Positions 43,428 to 52,296 of a DNA stretch of 64,000 bases are shown here, piece by piece. The notes under the pieces were generated by a model. That model searched no databases. It was not told where the DNA came from and was given only the letters and a program-made list of their open reading frames with translations. The position numbers and the translations under genes are program-made. Positions within the stretch are counted from its first letter, which is position 1. Each line of letters begins with the position of its first letter. The DNA is from Alphaproteobacteria bacterium. GTDB lineage: Bacteria > Pseudomonadota > Alphaproteobacteria > Rhizobiales > Devosiaceae. Where the stretch lies: NCBI GenBank assembly GCA_018828145.1, contig JAHJWO010000053.1:1-64000 (forward strand), written 5' to 3'.

Positions 43428-45497
43428 CTACTTGCTCCACATGCCGCGCATCTGGGCGGCGATGTCCATGCGTGCCGGGGCGGGCGACAGGCCTTCGATG
43501 TAGGCGGGGGTGACGGGTGGCCAGAGGATGTCGTCGAAGAGCGGCACCATGGAACGGGGAATGAAGCGGCTGCGCTGGGCATAGAGGTGGCGGTCGCCAT
43601 GGCGGGACTGCTGGGTGACGAAGAAGCGCTGGGGCACGATGAGGTTGAGCTCGTCGCGCGCACGGGTCATGGCCACATAGAGCAGGCGCCGCTCTTCCTC
43701 GAGCTCGTGGGTCGAGCCGGTGCCCAGATCGGACGGGATGCAACCATCCACAACATTGAGCACATGCACCGCCTTCCACTCCTGGCCCTTGGCCGAATGG
43801 ATGGTGGAGAGGATGAGATAATCCTCATCGAGCAATGGCACGCCGGACTGGTCGCTGGTGGCGTCGGGCGGGTCGAGCGTCAACTCGGTGAGGAACCGCT
43901 CGCGGCTGGGATAGCCGGAGGCGATCTGCTCGAGCTGCAGGATATCGGCCAGTCGCACCGGCGCGTCCTCATAGGCCTGCTCCATCAGGGGTTCATACCA
44001 GAGCCGCGCAAAGCCCAGTTCCACCGGCCAGCCAGCCTCGCGCCGCCCCAAACGGCCGACCAGGTCCACCAGCCCACTCCAGCCTTCGCCGGCCCGCGGC
44101 GGTGTCGGGATTTCGCCCAGGGCCCAGATCGGATCGGGGCCGGTCGCCATGGCATCGAGGATCTTGCCCGCCGAAGCCGGGCCGATACCGGGCAGCAATT
44201 GCAGCACGCGGAACCCGGCCACCCGGTCGCGCGGGTTTTCCACCCAGCGCAGGATGGCCAGGAGATCCTTGATATGGGCGGCGTCGAGGAATTTGAGCCC
44301 GCCGAACTTGACGAAGGGAATGTTGCGCCGCGTCAGCTCGATCTCCAGCGGCCCGGAATGGCTGGAGGTGCGGAACAGCACGGCCTGATTCTTGAGGGTC
44401 ATGCCGCCCTCGCGCGCCTCAAGCACCTTGTGCACGACATAGCGGGCCTGGTCGGCTTCGTCGCGCACGGTGACGAGGAAGGGCCGTGCATCGGACTGCC
44501 GGTCGGTCCAGAGATTCTTGGTGAAGCGCTCGCTGGCCAGGTCGATCACCGCATTGGCCGCGGCGAGGATCGGCTGGGTGGAGCGATAGTTGCGATCGAG
44601 CGTCACGATATCGGCGGGCGGCGCGAAGGCGTTCGGGAAGTCTAGGATGTTGCGCACGGTTGCGGCGCGGAAAGAATAAATCGACTGGGCATCATCCCCC
44701 ACGACGGTGAGCCCCTGCCCGCCTGGCCGCAGCGCCAGCAACACGGATGACTGCAGCTTGTTGGTGTCCTGGTATTCGTCGACCAGCACGTGATCGAAGC
44801 GGGCGGAGACCCCTGCGGCGACACCAGGATTGGCCATCATGCCGGCCCAGTAGAGCAGCAGATCGTCGTAATCGAGCACGTTCTGGCTCTGCTTGGCCGC
44901 CACATAGGCGCCGAACAGCGTCCGCAGTTGCTCGGGCCACATGGCGCACCAGGGGAAGACCGTCTTGAGCACCTCTTCCAGTTCATCCTGTGCATTGACG
45001 ACACGCGAATAGATGGCGAGGCAGGTGCCCTTGGTGGGAAAACGGCTCTTGGCTTCCGACAGGCCCAGTTCATGCCGGACCAGGTTCATCAGATCTGCCG
45101 AATCTTCGCGGTCATGGATGGTGAAGGCCGGATCGAGACCGATCTGGGTGGCATGCTCGCGCAGGAGACGGGCGCCGATGCCGTGGAAGGTGCCGGCCCA
45201 GTTCAGGGCATCGGCGACAGCGCCCGAGGAGGTGCCCAGGGCCTTGCCGGCAATGCGCTCCACACGCCGGCTCATCTCGCTGGCGGCCCGGCGCGAAAAG
45301 GTCATCAGCAGGATGCGACGCGGGTCGGCGCCATTGACGATGAGGTGGGCCACCCGGTGGGCCAGCGTATTGGTCTTGCCCGAGCCCGCCCCGGCAATCA
45401 CCAGTAGCGGACCGGGCGCGGCCAGGCCCGCACCGTGCTCGACGGCGCGACGCTGTTCGGGATTGAGGCTGTCGAGATAGTGGGAACTGGGCTGCAC
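43428..45497 (-). CDS. UvrD/Rep-like ATP-dependent DNA helicase
   Basis: The 689-residue superfamily 1A helicase shows all motifs. They are LNPEQRRAV (Q motif), AGAGSGKTNTL (I), MTFSRRAASEM (Ia), VDEYQDTN (II), VGDDAQSIYSFRAA (III), LDRNYRST (IV), STIHSAKGQEWKAV (V) and EERRLLYVAMTRA (VI). It is similar in length to UvrD, and motif III reads GDDAQSIY instead of GDPKQSIY, as in PcrA-like and UvrD2-like groups. The role is probably repair or replication restart. It has no partner genes here. Confidence 0.92.
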   Translation of the reverse strand: MQPSSHYLDSLNPEQRRAVEHGAGLAAPGPLLVIAGAGSGKTNTLAHRVAHLIVNGADPRRILLMTFSRRAASEMSRRVERIAGKALGTSSGAVADALNWAGTFHGIGARLLREHATQIGLDPAFTIHDREDSADLMNLVRHELGLSEAKSRFPTKGTCLAIYSRVVNAQDELEEVLKTVFPWCAMWPEQLRTLFGAYVAAKQSQNVLDYDDLLLYWAGMMANPGVAAGVSARFDHVLVDEYQDTNKLQSSVLLALRPGGQGLTVVGDDAQSIYSFRAATVRNILDFPNAFAPPADIVTLDRNYRSTQPILAAANAVIDLASERFTKNLWTDRQSDARPFLVTVRDEADQARYVVHKVLEAREGGMTLKNQAVLFRTSSHSGPLEIELTRRNIPFVKFGGLKFLDAAHIKDLLAILRWVENPRDRVAGFRVLQLLPGIGPASAGKILDAMATGPDPIWALGEIPTPPRAGEGWSGLVDLVGRLGRREAGWPVELGFARLWYEPLMEQAYEDAPVRLADILQLEQIASGYPSRERFLTELTLDPPDATSDQSGVPLLDEDYLILSTIHSAKGQEWKAVHVLNVVDGCIPSDLGTGSTHELEEERRLLYVAMTRARDELNLIVPQRFFVTQQSRHGDRHLYAQRSRFIPRSMVPLFDDILWPPVTPAYIEGLSPAPARMDIAAQMRGMWSK

Positions 45498-45580
45498 GAA
45501 TCGATCCGCAAAGAGAAGTCGCAGCGGAACACGTTTCGCGTTTTGTTCGCAATGGCGCGCGGCTCTGACGAGCGATCAAC

Positions 45581-46873
45581 TCATTTGCGGTCGGCAGTCT
45601 CCAGGAATTCGAGCACCATGGCGGCCGTCCAGGTGAAGCGCCCGCCGCCCAGGGGTTCGCCGGTCAGCGGATCGTAATATTCGGCAAAGCCCGATTGCTC
45701 GATCAGATCGAGGCTGGAGCGCAGGACCTGCGCGGCGACGGCGCTTTCGCCGGCGGCCCGCAGTCCGTCGACGATGAGATAGTTCACCACCAGCCAGACC
45801 GGCCCGCGCCAGTAGCGCTTGGCTTCAAAGCGGCGGTCATCAGGGTCATGGCTGGCGATGACGTATCTCAGCTTGGTCGCCTGCCGCTGGATGACCTGCC
45901 CGATGGCCGCGGCGCGAGCCTGGGGGATGGCGGCGAATGCCGGAATCAGGCCGCCGATGGAGGGGCTGTCGATCAGCTTTCCCGTGGTGCGGTCGAGGCA
46001 GAGATATTGGCTGTGCCGGTCGCTCCACAGCTGTTCCAGCGCCGCCAGGCCATGCGCCGCGCGATCGCGATTACGCTGCGCTGTTGCGCTATCTCCCAAT
46101 GCCTCGGCGACAGCGGCGAGGTCCTCGCAGCCGCGGATCAGGATAGCGTTGAAGCCGGGGTCGACGACTTGGAACGGGGATGCGTCGTGCAGCTTCGCGT
46201 TGTCCCAGCCCAGGCTACGGAAATGTTCGACCAGCCAGAGATAGCGGTCATACTGCGCCTTGGTCGGGCGGTGCGCTGGATCGGCATGCTGGGTGTCGCG
46301 GCGGGTATAGGGGGCAATGCCTTCAGTCGGGACGCGGTCGAAAGCCTCGTCCCAATCGATCGAGTTGTCACGGCCGGCCTCCCATGGGTGGAGGATGGCG
46401 ACGAGCCCCTCCCCCCGCGGATCGCGGTTGGCGTAGAACCAGGCAAACCACTTCTCGATCTTGGGCAGCAAGGCGCTGGCGCGTCGCGCGGCGGCTTCAC
46501 GGTCGGTGCTGCGCTCAAACAGCTGGCGCAGGGAATAGCCGGCAATGGGCGGCTGGGTGATGCCGGAGGTCGGCGTCGGGCGATTGGTGCTCCAGACATC
46601 GGGCCCGGGGAAATAGCCGTCGTCAGAGACGTGGAAAATGATGTGCGGCACCATGCCGTCCGGCCATTGATGTGCGAACAGGGTCTCCATTTCGGTCCAG
46701 GCGCGGTCTTCGTCAAAGTGAACCTGGCCGAGGGCGGTGAAGCAGGAATCCCAGTTCCACTGGAATGGATAGAGACCCTTGGTGGGCACCGTATAGGTGC
46801 CACGGTCATTTTCCTTGAGCACCTCTACGGCAAGGTCGAACAGGCGGGATTTGTCCTCAGGGGTCATAGTCAC
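45581..46873 (-). CDS. GH63 / MGH1-like glycoside hydrolase
   Basis: The 430-residue (alpha/alpha)6-barrel hydrolase is of the mannosylglycerate/glucosylglycerate hydrolase (GH63, MGH1-like) type. Diagnostic segments are FQWNWDSCFTALG (near 40, containing the catalytic acid Asp), QWPDGMVPHIIFH, TSGITQPPIAGY, a catalytic-base region YWRGPVWLVVNYLI (near 355) and a WTAAMVLEFL end. There is no signal peptide, so it cleaves a sugar imported by the adjoining ABC transporter. Glucosylglycerate and mannosylglycerate are the known substrates of close relatives. It ends the lacI-ABC operon. Confidence 0.85.
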   Translation of the reverse strand: MTMTPEDKSRLFDLAVEVLKENDRGTYTVPTKGLYPFQWNWDSCFTALGQVHFDEDRAWTEMETLFAHQWPDGMVPHIIFHVSDDGYFPGPDVWSTNRPTPTSGITQPPIAGYSLRQLFERSTDREAAARRASALLPKIEKWFAWFYANRDPRGEGLVAILHPWEAGRDNSIDWDEAFDRVPTEGIAPYTRRDTQHADPAHRPTKAQYDRYLWLVEHFRSLGWDNAKLHDASPFQVVDPGFNAILIRGCEDLAAVAEALGDSATAQRNRDRAAHGLAALEQLWSDRHSQYLCLDRTTGKLIDSPSIGGLIPAFAAIPQARAAAIGQVIQRQATKLRYVIASHDPDDRRFEAKRYWRGPVWLVVNYLIVDGLRAAGESAVAAQVLRSSLDLIEQSGFAEYYDPLTGEPLGGGRFTWTAAMVLEFLETADRK

Positions 46874-46940
46874 TTCCAGTCATTCAGTTCGGAACTCGCG
46901 CGGCGGCGAGAGCGCCATGCGTCAAGGTAAGGAGCGGCCG

Positions 46941-47978
46941 CTAGACGGCCCTGGTGGTTTCCGGATCGAACCAGCGCACACGATCGGGCTTGGGGCTGAG
47001 CCGTAATTCGTCACCGGGGGAGACCGGCAGGTCGCTGTCGAGCACGGCGCGGAACGGTTTGCCGCCGACTTCCGCAGTTACCAGCGTGTGGGCGCCCAGC
47101 GGTTCGACGACGCGCACGGTCGCCGCAAAGCCATCTGGCGAAACCGTCAGGTCTTCCGGCCGGATGGCGAATTCGAGCGCATCACCCGCCACCGGCCCGG
47201 GCATTTCGAGGCCCGCAACCTGCCACTGGCCATTGCTGGCCCGTTTGGCCGGCAGGAAGTTCATGGGTGGGTTGCCGATAAAGCTGCCGACAAAGCGCGC
47301 GGCCGGGTTGCGGTAGACTTCCACTGGGCTTGCCGCCTGCACGATCTTGCCGCCATTCATCACCGAGATACGGTCGGCGAGGCTCATGGCCTCGACTTGG
47401 TCATGGGTGACATAGATAGTGGTGGTCTTGCTTTCATCGAGCACGCCCTTGAGCTCGGCGCGCATCTCGAGACGCAGCAGCGCATCTAGGTTGGACAGCG
47501 GCTCGTCCATCAGGATCACGTCCGGCTCCATGGCAAGCGCCCTGGCCACCGCTACGCGCTGGCGCTGGCCGCCGGAGAGTTGCCCCGAATAGCGCTTGAG
47601 CAACTGCTCGATATGCATGAGCTCGGCGGTGCGGTTGACCCGACGATCGATCTCCTGCTGCGGCAGTTTCTTCATGCGTAGGCCAAAGGCGATGTTTTCG
47701 AACACGGTCAGATGCGGAAACACCGCATAGTTCTGGAACACCATGGCAATGCCGCGCTCGCGCGGGGGCAGTTTATCGACGCGCCGGCCACCGATCCACA
47801 CTTCGCCCTGGCTGGGTGTTTCCAGGCCGGCGACAATGCGCAGCAAAGTGGTCTTGCCACAGCCGGAGGCACCCAGAAGCACCATGAATTCCTGATCGGA
47901 AATGGTCAGGTCGATGGAGTGCAGGGCCTGGAAGCTGCCAAAGCTCTTGGCGACGTTCTTGATGACGATTTCGGCCAT
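46941..47978 (-). CDS. ugpC: Carbohydrate ABC transporter ATP-binding protein (UgpC/MalK type)
   Basis: The 345-residue ATPase has Walker A GASGCGKTT, signature LSGGQRQRVAVARAL, Walker B VILMDEPLSNLDALLR, YVTHDQ and a C-terminal TOBE domain (about 235-340, FAIRPEDL). It powers the permeases at 47989-49679 and lies 10 bases downstream of the MalG-type gene. The ATG at 47978 follows AGGAGAAGTCC. Confidence 0.93.
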   Translation of the reverse strand: MAEIVIKNVAKSFGSFQALHSIDLTISDQEFMVLLGASGCGKTTLLRIVAGLETPSQGEVWIGGRRVDKLPPRERGIAMVFQNYAVFPHLTVFENIAFGLRMKKLPQQEIDRRVNRTAELMHIEQLLKRYSGQLSGGQRQRVAVARALAMEPDVILMDEPLSNLDALLRLEMRAELKGVLDESKTTTIYVTHDQVEAMSLADRISVMNGGKIVQAASPVEVYRNPAARFVGSFIGNPPMNFLPAKRASNGQWQVAGLEMPGPVAGDALEFAIRPEDLTVSPDGFAATVRVVEPLGAHTLVTAEVGGKPFRAVLDSDLPVSPGDELRLSPKPDRVRWFDPETTRAV

Positions 47979-47988
47979 TGGACTTCTC

Positions 47989-48837
47989 CTACCGGTTCGC
48001 GATGCCCCACATCGCAAACAGGTATTTGCGAACGGCGAAGATGAAGATGAGGGCGGGAATGACCATGGCGGCACCGCCGGCGAATTTGAGATGCAGCGGC
48101 GACACGTTGAGGTTCTGCACCAGGAAGGCCGGCAGGGTTCGGTTCTCGATGGTCAGCACGGCCGCCGCGAAGACCTCGTTCCAGGAGATGGTGAAGGCAA
48201 AGACGGCCGAAGCGGCTATGCCAGGCAGCACCAGCGGCAGCACCACCTTCTGGAAGGCCTGCCAGCGATTGCAGCCCAGGGTCCAGGCCGCCTCCTCCAG
48301 TTCGAGGGGAATGCCGGAGAACAGCGAGAAGGTGATCAGCACGGCAAAGGGGATCGCCAGCACGGTGTGGACAATGGCGAGACCAATGGCCGTGTCGTCG
48401 AGGCCGCTGCGAATGAAGAGCACGGCCAGCGGCAGCGCCAGGAGGGGCAAAGGGAAGGCGCGGGTCATGACGACCAGCATGCGGAAGGCTTCCTTGCCGG
48501 GGAAATCGAAGCGCGACAGCGCATAGCCGGCCGGTGCGCCAATGCCGATGGACAGGATCATGGTCAAGACCGCGACCAGCACCGAATTCCACAGGGCCTT
48601 GGCGACGCCGGCAAAGGAGATGAAGAACTGGATCGAGGAAAAATCGAAGCTTGGAATGCCCGTCTTGGGAAAGCCGGTGACCTCCTGGGGCGAGGAGAGC
48701 GTATTGACCATCAGCAGGTAGATCGGCACCAGCACCCAGGCGCAGATCAGCACCACGGCGGCGATGAACAGGAAGCGGCCTGCGGAACGCGCCGTCTCCA
48801 CTGCCTTTGGCGTATTGTTTTCGACAGTGGCGGTCAT
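47989..48837 (-). CDS. Carbohydrate ABC transporter permease (MalG type)
   Basis: The 282-residue permease has an N-terminal helix (about 24-45) and five more. The EAA loop is ELEEAAWTLGCNRWQAFQKVVLPLVLPG. The ATG at 48837 overlaps the MalF-type stop (ATGA), and the upstream extension of the frame is not hydrophobic. It pairs with the 281-residue permease. Confidence 0.92.
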   Translation of the reverse strand: MTATVENNTPKAVETARSAGRFLFIAAVVLICAWVLVPIYLLMVNTLSSPQEVTGFPKTGIPSFDFSSIQFFISFAGVAKALWNSVLVAVLTMILSIGIGAPAGYALSRFDFPGKEAFRMLVVMTRAFPLPLLALPLAVLFIRSGLDDTAIGLAIVHTVLAIPFAVLITFSLFSGIPLELEEAAWTLGCNRWQAFQKVVLPLVLPGIAASAVFAFTISWNEVFAAAVLTIENRTLPAFLVQNLNVSPLHLKFAGGAAMVIPALIFIFAVRKYLFAMWGIANR

Positions 48838-49679
48838 AGCGTAGCCCCCTTGGGAACGCGGAGCACACGCAGGAAGAACAGCGTGGCGGCGATGGAGATG
48901 GCAAGGATAACCAGCGCATAGGCCGAGGCGACGTTGCGGTCCTGCAGGGTGAACTGCCACTGGAAGGTTTCGCCCATCAGCACCGGCAGCGTCGTGCCGC
49001 CAAGGGCGGTCACCACGGCAAAGACCTCGAATGCCGCAAGAGTGCGCAGGATCAGCGCCGATTGCAGGCTGGGTCGCAGCATGGGCAGCGTGATCTTGAT
49101 GAAGCGCTGCCAGGCGCTGGCGCCGAACACTTCGCCGGCTTCATAGTACTCCTTGGGGATCAGGCCCATGCCCGAGACCAGGATGACCATGACGATGGCC
49201 GTCGCGCGCCAGATTTCGGCCAGCACAACGGCGAGGAAAATCACCCAGATGTTCTGGTAGCCCAGGAACAGGATGGGCTGCTCGACGACGCCGAGCCCGT
49301 AGAGCATCGAATTGAGAAAGCCCGACTGCTCGAAAATGGCCAGCCAGACGATGCCCGCTGCAAGGTCGGAGAGACCGAGCGGGATGGAGAAAATATAGAG
49401 GATGGCGCTGCGGCCAGTCTGCAGCCTGGTGACGATCGAGGCCATGGAGAGCGCCATGACCAGCTGGATCGGCACGACGACAGCGGCCAGCAATATGGTC
49501 CAGCCCAGCGCGGTGTTGAACTTCCAGTGCGAGGCCATGGTCTGCACATGCTGCAGCGTGAAGCCTTCCGGCCCCGTCACCGCCAGCAGCGCAATCTGGA
49601 TGAACGGATAGACGAAAAAGACCAGCAGGAACACGGTCGCCGGCAACAAGAGCAGGTAGGGCAGCGCCTTTGGGGTCAT
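48834..49679 (-). CDS. Carbohydrate ABC transporter permease (MalF type)
   Basis: The 281-residue permease has six predicted helices (first at 8-32) and the EAA loop EAGEVFGASAWQRFIKITLPMLRP. It lies 80 bases from the binding-protein stop, with a strong hairpin in the gap (49712-49743). Confidence 0.92.
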   Translation of the reverse strand: MTPKALPYLLLLPATVFLLVFFVYPFIQIALLAVTGPEGFTLQHVQTMASHWKFNTALGWTILLAAVVVPIQLVMALSMASIVTRLQTGRSAILYIFSIPLGLSDLAAGIVWLAIFEQSGFLNSMLYGLGVVEQPILFLGYQNIWVIFLAVVLAEIWRATAIVMVILVSGMGLIPKEYYEAGEVFGASAWQRFIKITLPMLRPSLQSALILRTLAAFEVFAVVTALGGTTLPVLMGETFQWQFTLQDRNVASAYALVILAISIAATLFFLRVLRVPKGATL

Positions 49680-49711
49680 GGTCGTGTCCTATCGAACAGG
49701 AGCGGCTGGGA

Positions 49712-49743
49712 GCCACCCGGCGCCGCGAATGGCGTCGGGTGGC
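49712..49743 (-). other. Strong intercistronic hairpin after the binding-protein gene
   Basis: GCCACCCGGCGCC (49712-49724) pairs with GGCGTCGGGTGGC (49731-49743): 13 pairs with one wobble, and a 6-base loop. It lies 17 bases past the binding-protein stop. It probably protects that part of the mRNA and reduces read-through into the permease genes. Confidence 0.65.
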
Positions 49744-49759
49744 AACTCCGGGAGGAGCC

Positions 49760-51025
49760 TTAGTCGACCGGGCAAGGACCTTCCGAGGCAGCGTCCGGCA
49801 GCCAGCATGGCGCATTGGCCTGCTCCATCAGGCTGCGCAGGGTACCGGCCTGTTCATCGAGTACGGCACGGATGGGCTGGCCGCCCAGGATGATGCGCTC
49901 GAACGTATCGGTATAGACCTGGTTGAACTGGCCACCGAGGTCACCCAGACCTACCGGCAACAGCGCCGGCAGGGCATCGGGCGCCGAAGTCATGGCGGTG
50001 ATGGCAGGCCCCAATGCCTGTGCGGAAGCCGGCAGGTCGGTCGGCAAGGCGGCATCGGTCGTGGGGTAGAAATTGGTGGCGAGCAGCGTCGCGACCTGGG
50101 TTTCGGGCTGCATCATGAACTGGGCAAGACGCATGGAGGCGTCCATGTCCGGGGCGCCTTCGGGAATGGCGATACCGGCGAGCACCGGCATGAAGCCACG
50201 TCCCATCGGGCCGGCGGGCGCCGGGAAGGCGACGAAGTTGTCCGGCTGCTGATTGAAGGCATCGGCCAGGCGGGCAATGTGGTCGAAGGCCACCCAGACG
50301 TCGCCGGTCAGCAGAGGCTCCTGCATGAAGGCGTAGTTGGTCGAGGCGGGGTTTGTATACTGCCAAAGCTCCTGGAACATGGTCCAGCCGGCCTCGGCTT
50401 CCGCCGATGCAAACTTCGTCACGGTCGAGCCGGCATAGGAGGGCAGCAGGAAGCCCTGGAAGAAGCGATGCTTGAGGCCCTGCGGTCCGGCCGGGAAGCC
50501 GAATTTGGGCGAACCGGTGCCCTCGGCCATGGCCTGGGCCCAATCAACCAGCTGGTCATAGGTCAGCGCATTGATGTCGGCGCCTTCGGGCAGGTATTCG
50601 AGGGCCTGCTTGTTGGCGGCCATAACGTAATTGGCCTGCATCCAGGGCAGGTATTTCTGCTCGGAGGTGCCGAGCTTGCCCAGTTCAAGAAAAGCATCAC
50701 TGACGGTGATGCCCGACAGGTCGAGGCCGGACAGGTCCGCCCAGCTATCGGCATAGGTCGACAGGTCGCCATGCAGAGCGCCGACGAGCCCTATCTGGCC
50801 CGATCCCGCTTCCAGCTCTGCCTCGAGACGGGTGATAAAGGGACCGACCTCCTGGGGCTGGAAATCGACACCGCCCTCGAAACCGGCCAGAACGTTTTCG
50901 CGCATCTTCTGGGTTTCTTCGATCGGCGCGGCCTGCGTCGACCAGAACAAAACCTGTGCGTTGGCGGGCACTGCGAGTGTCAGCGACAATGCTGCTCCGG
51001 TGAGCCATTTGGTCGTGTTTTTCAC
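49760..51025 (-). CDS. Carbohydrate ABC transporter substrate-binding protein
   Basis: The 421-residue family 1 solute-binding protein has a signal peptide (1-23, MKNTTKWLTGAALSLTLAV, cleavage after ANA). Typical features are a LEAELEAGSGQIGLVGALHGD segment, YVMAANKQALEYLPEGADI and AGIAIPEGAPD. GGGAGG precedes the ATG. It lies 17 bases after the lacI-family gene and, with the GH63 enzyme, suggests a glucosyl- or mannosyl-glycerate-type ligand. Confidence 0.92.
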   Translation of the reverse strand: MKNTTKWLTGAALSLTLAVPANAQVLFWSTQAAPIEETQKMRENVLAGFEGGVDFQPQEVGPFITRLEAELEAGSGQIGLVGALHGDLSTYADSWADLSGLDLSGITVSDAFLELGKLGTSEQKYLPWMQANYVMAANKQALEYLPEGADINALTYDQLVDWAQAMAEGTGSPKFGFPAGPQGLKHRFFQGFLLPSYAGSTVTKFASAEAEAGWTMFQELWQYTNPASTNYAFMQEPLLTGDVWVAFDHIARLADAFNQQPDNFVAFPAPAGPMGRGFMPVLAGIAIPEGAPDMDASMRLAQFMMQPETQVATLLATNFYPTTDAALPTDLPASAQALGPAITAMTSAPDALPALLPVGLGDLGGQFNQVYTDTFERIILGGQPIRAVLDEQAGTLRSLMEQANAPCWLPDAASEGPCPVD

Positions 51026-51042
51026 GTCTAGTCCTCCCTTGG

Positions 51043-52098
51043 TTATTCGTTGACATTGGGCCTGCGGGGCGCGGGCCCGTGGCTGGCGCGCAGCACCAGA
51101 TCCGGCCGCACCAGGCGCGTCGCCGGCTGATCGGCCGGATTTTCGATGACCCGCACCAGCATGTGCGCGAGGTCGCGGGCGCTGGAGCGGATCCTGGCGT
51201 CAAAGGTTGTCAGGCCGGGCGGCGCATAGGCCCCGGCCGCGATATTGTCGAAACCGATGACGGAGAGATCGTTGGGTACGTCGATGCCGGCCCTGGCGGC
51301 CTGCTCGAGGATGCTGATGGCGATTTCGTCAAACAGGCCGATCATGGCGGTCGGTCGGTCATCGCGATGCAGCAGGCGGTTGATCGCCGCGACGCCTTCG
51401 GGCCGGTCAAACCGCGGGAATGACTCCACGGACAGGCGGACCGACGGGTCGCCCTTGCGGGCGATGGCGCCTTCCAGCCCGGCCTCCCGGTAGTGGCGGA
51501 AGGTCATGCGGTCGGAGATGGTGACCAGCCCGATATGGCGATGCCCGTGGTCATAGAGCAGCTCGAAAGCCTCGGCAAAGGCCGCCTCCCCGTCCGAATC
51601 CAGCCAATTATGCGGCGTGGCGGGCTCGCGCAGACGACCATGCGAGACGGATGGGAAACGCTGCATTGCCAGATAGGCCAGCCGGGGATCCTGCTCGGCG
51701 ATGCGCGGCACCACCATGCCGTCGGCGCGGCCGGACTCGACCACATGCCGCAAGACCTCGAGCTCGTTCTGGCCCTGCTGCACCGTGGCAAGGAAGAGGT
51801 CCAGGCCGTGGGACACCAGCCCCTCGCCCAGACCGGTGATGAACTCGCCCAGATAGGAATCGACGAAATTGGGGCCGCGAATGGGCATGAGCAGGCCAAC
51901 AAAGCCGCTGCGCCCTGAGACCAGCTGGCGCGCCGCCCGGTTCGGAACATAGCCCAGTTCGCGGGCAGCGTGCGAAACGCGCTGGCGCGTCTTGAGCGCG
52001 ATCTGCTCATGGCCAGCCAAGGCGCGCGACACCGTCGTGATCGACAGGTCCAGTCGCTCAGCCAGTTCCCGCAGCGTTTTGGCGCGATTGTCGCCCAA
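51043..52098 (-). CDS. LacI-family regulator, first gene of the GH63/ABC operon
   Basis: The 351-residue regulator has an N-terminal HTH (KTLRELAERLDLSITTVSRAL, hinge PNRAARQLVSG) and an effector domain (GFVGLLMPIRGPNFVDSYLGEF, LSVIGFDNIAAGAYAPPGLTT). The best start is TTG at 52098, eight bases after GGGAGG. The frame is open to 52266 but that part has no LacI sequence and would cover the operators. It is co-transcribed with the binding-protein gene 17 bases downstream, so the regulator controls its own operon. Confidence 0.9.
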   Translation of the reverse strand: MGDNRAKTLRELAERLDLSITTVSRALAGHEQIALKTRQRVSHAARELGYVPNRAARQLVSGRSGFVGLLMPIRGPNFVDSYLGEFITGLGEGLVSHGLDLFLATVQQGQNELEVLRHVVESGRADGMVVPRIAEQDPRLAYLAMQRFPSVSHGRLREPATPHNWLDSDGEAAFAEAFELLYDHGHRHIGLVTISDRMTFRHYREAGLEGAIARKGDPSVRLSVESFPRFDRPEGVAAINRLLHRDDRPTAMIGLFDEIAISILEQAARAGIDVPNDLSVIGFDNIAAGAYAPPGLTTFDARIRSSARDLAHMLVRVIENPADQPATRLVRPDLVLRASHGPAPRRPNVNE

Positions 52099-52113
52099 GA
52101 CGAAAACCTCCCT

Positions 52114-52155
52114 AAAGCGTTTGCATCTCGATCTTTGTGAAATTGCAAACGCTTT
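52114..52155. promoter_or_regulatory. Paired LacI-type operator sites upstream of the lacI gene
   Basis: AAAGCGTTTGCA (52114-52125) and its exact reverse complement TGCAAACGCTTT (52144-52155) face each other across 18 bases. Each contains the AAAnCGnTTT-like core of LacI-family operators. They lie 16-57 bases upstream of the TTG start and are probably bound by two repressor dimers for autoregulation. Confidence 0.7.
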
Positions 52156-52296
52156 AAATTGCTCGCACAGCAGAATAGCGGTGTCAACCGAGTGCCCTTC
52201 ACGGGATCGCGCGCACCAAAGGGCACACAAGTTCGCGCTGGCGGCTGCAGACCGAATTGGCCACAATCCGGCGTGGCACGGGTGACGGGGAATCGG

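Noticed and set aside
45498..45580. LexA-type SOS box ahead of the UvrD-like helicase
   Set aside because: GAAC and GTTC occur, but not with the GTTC-N7-GTTC spacing used in alphaproteobacteria.
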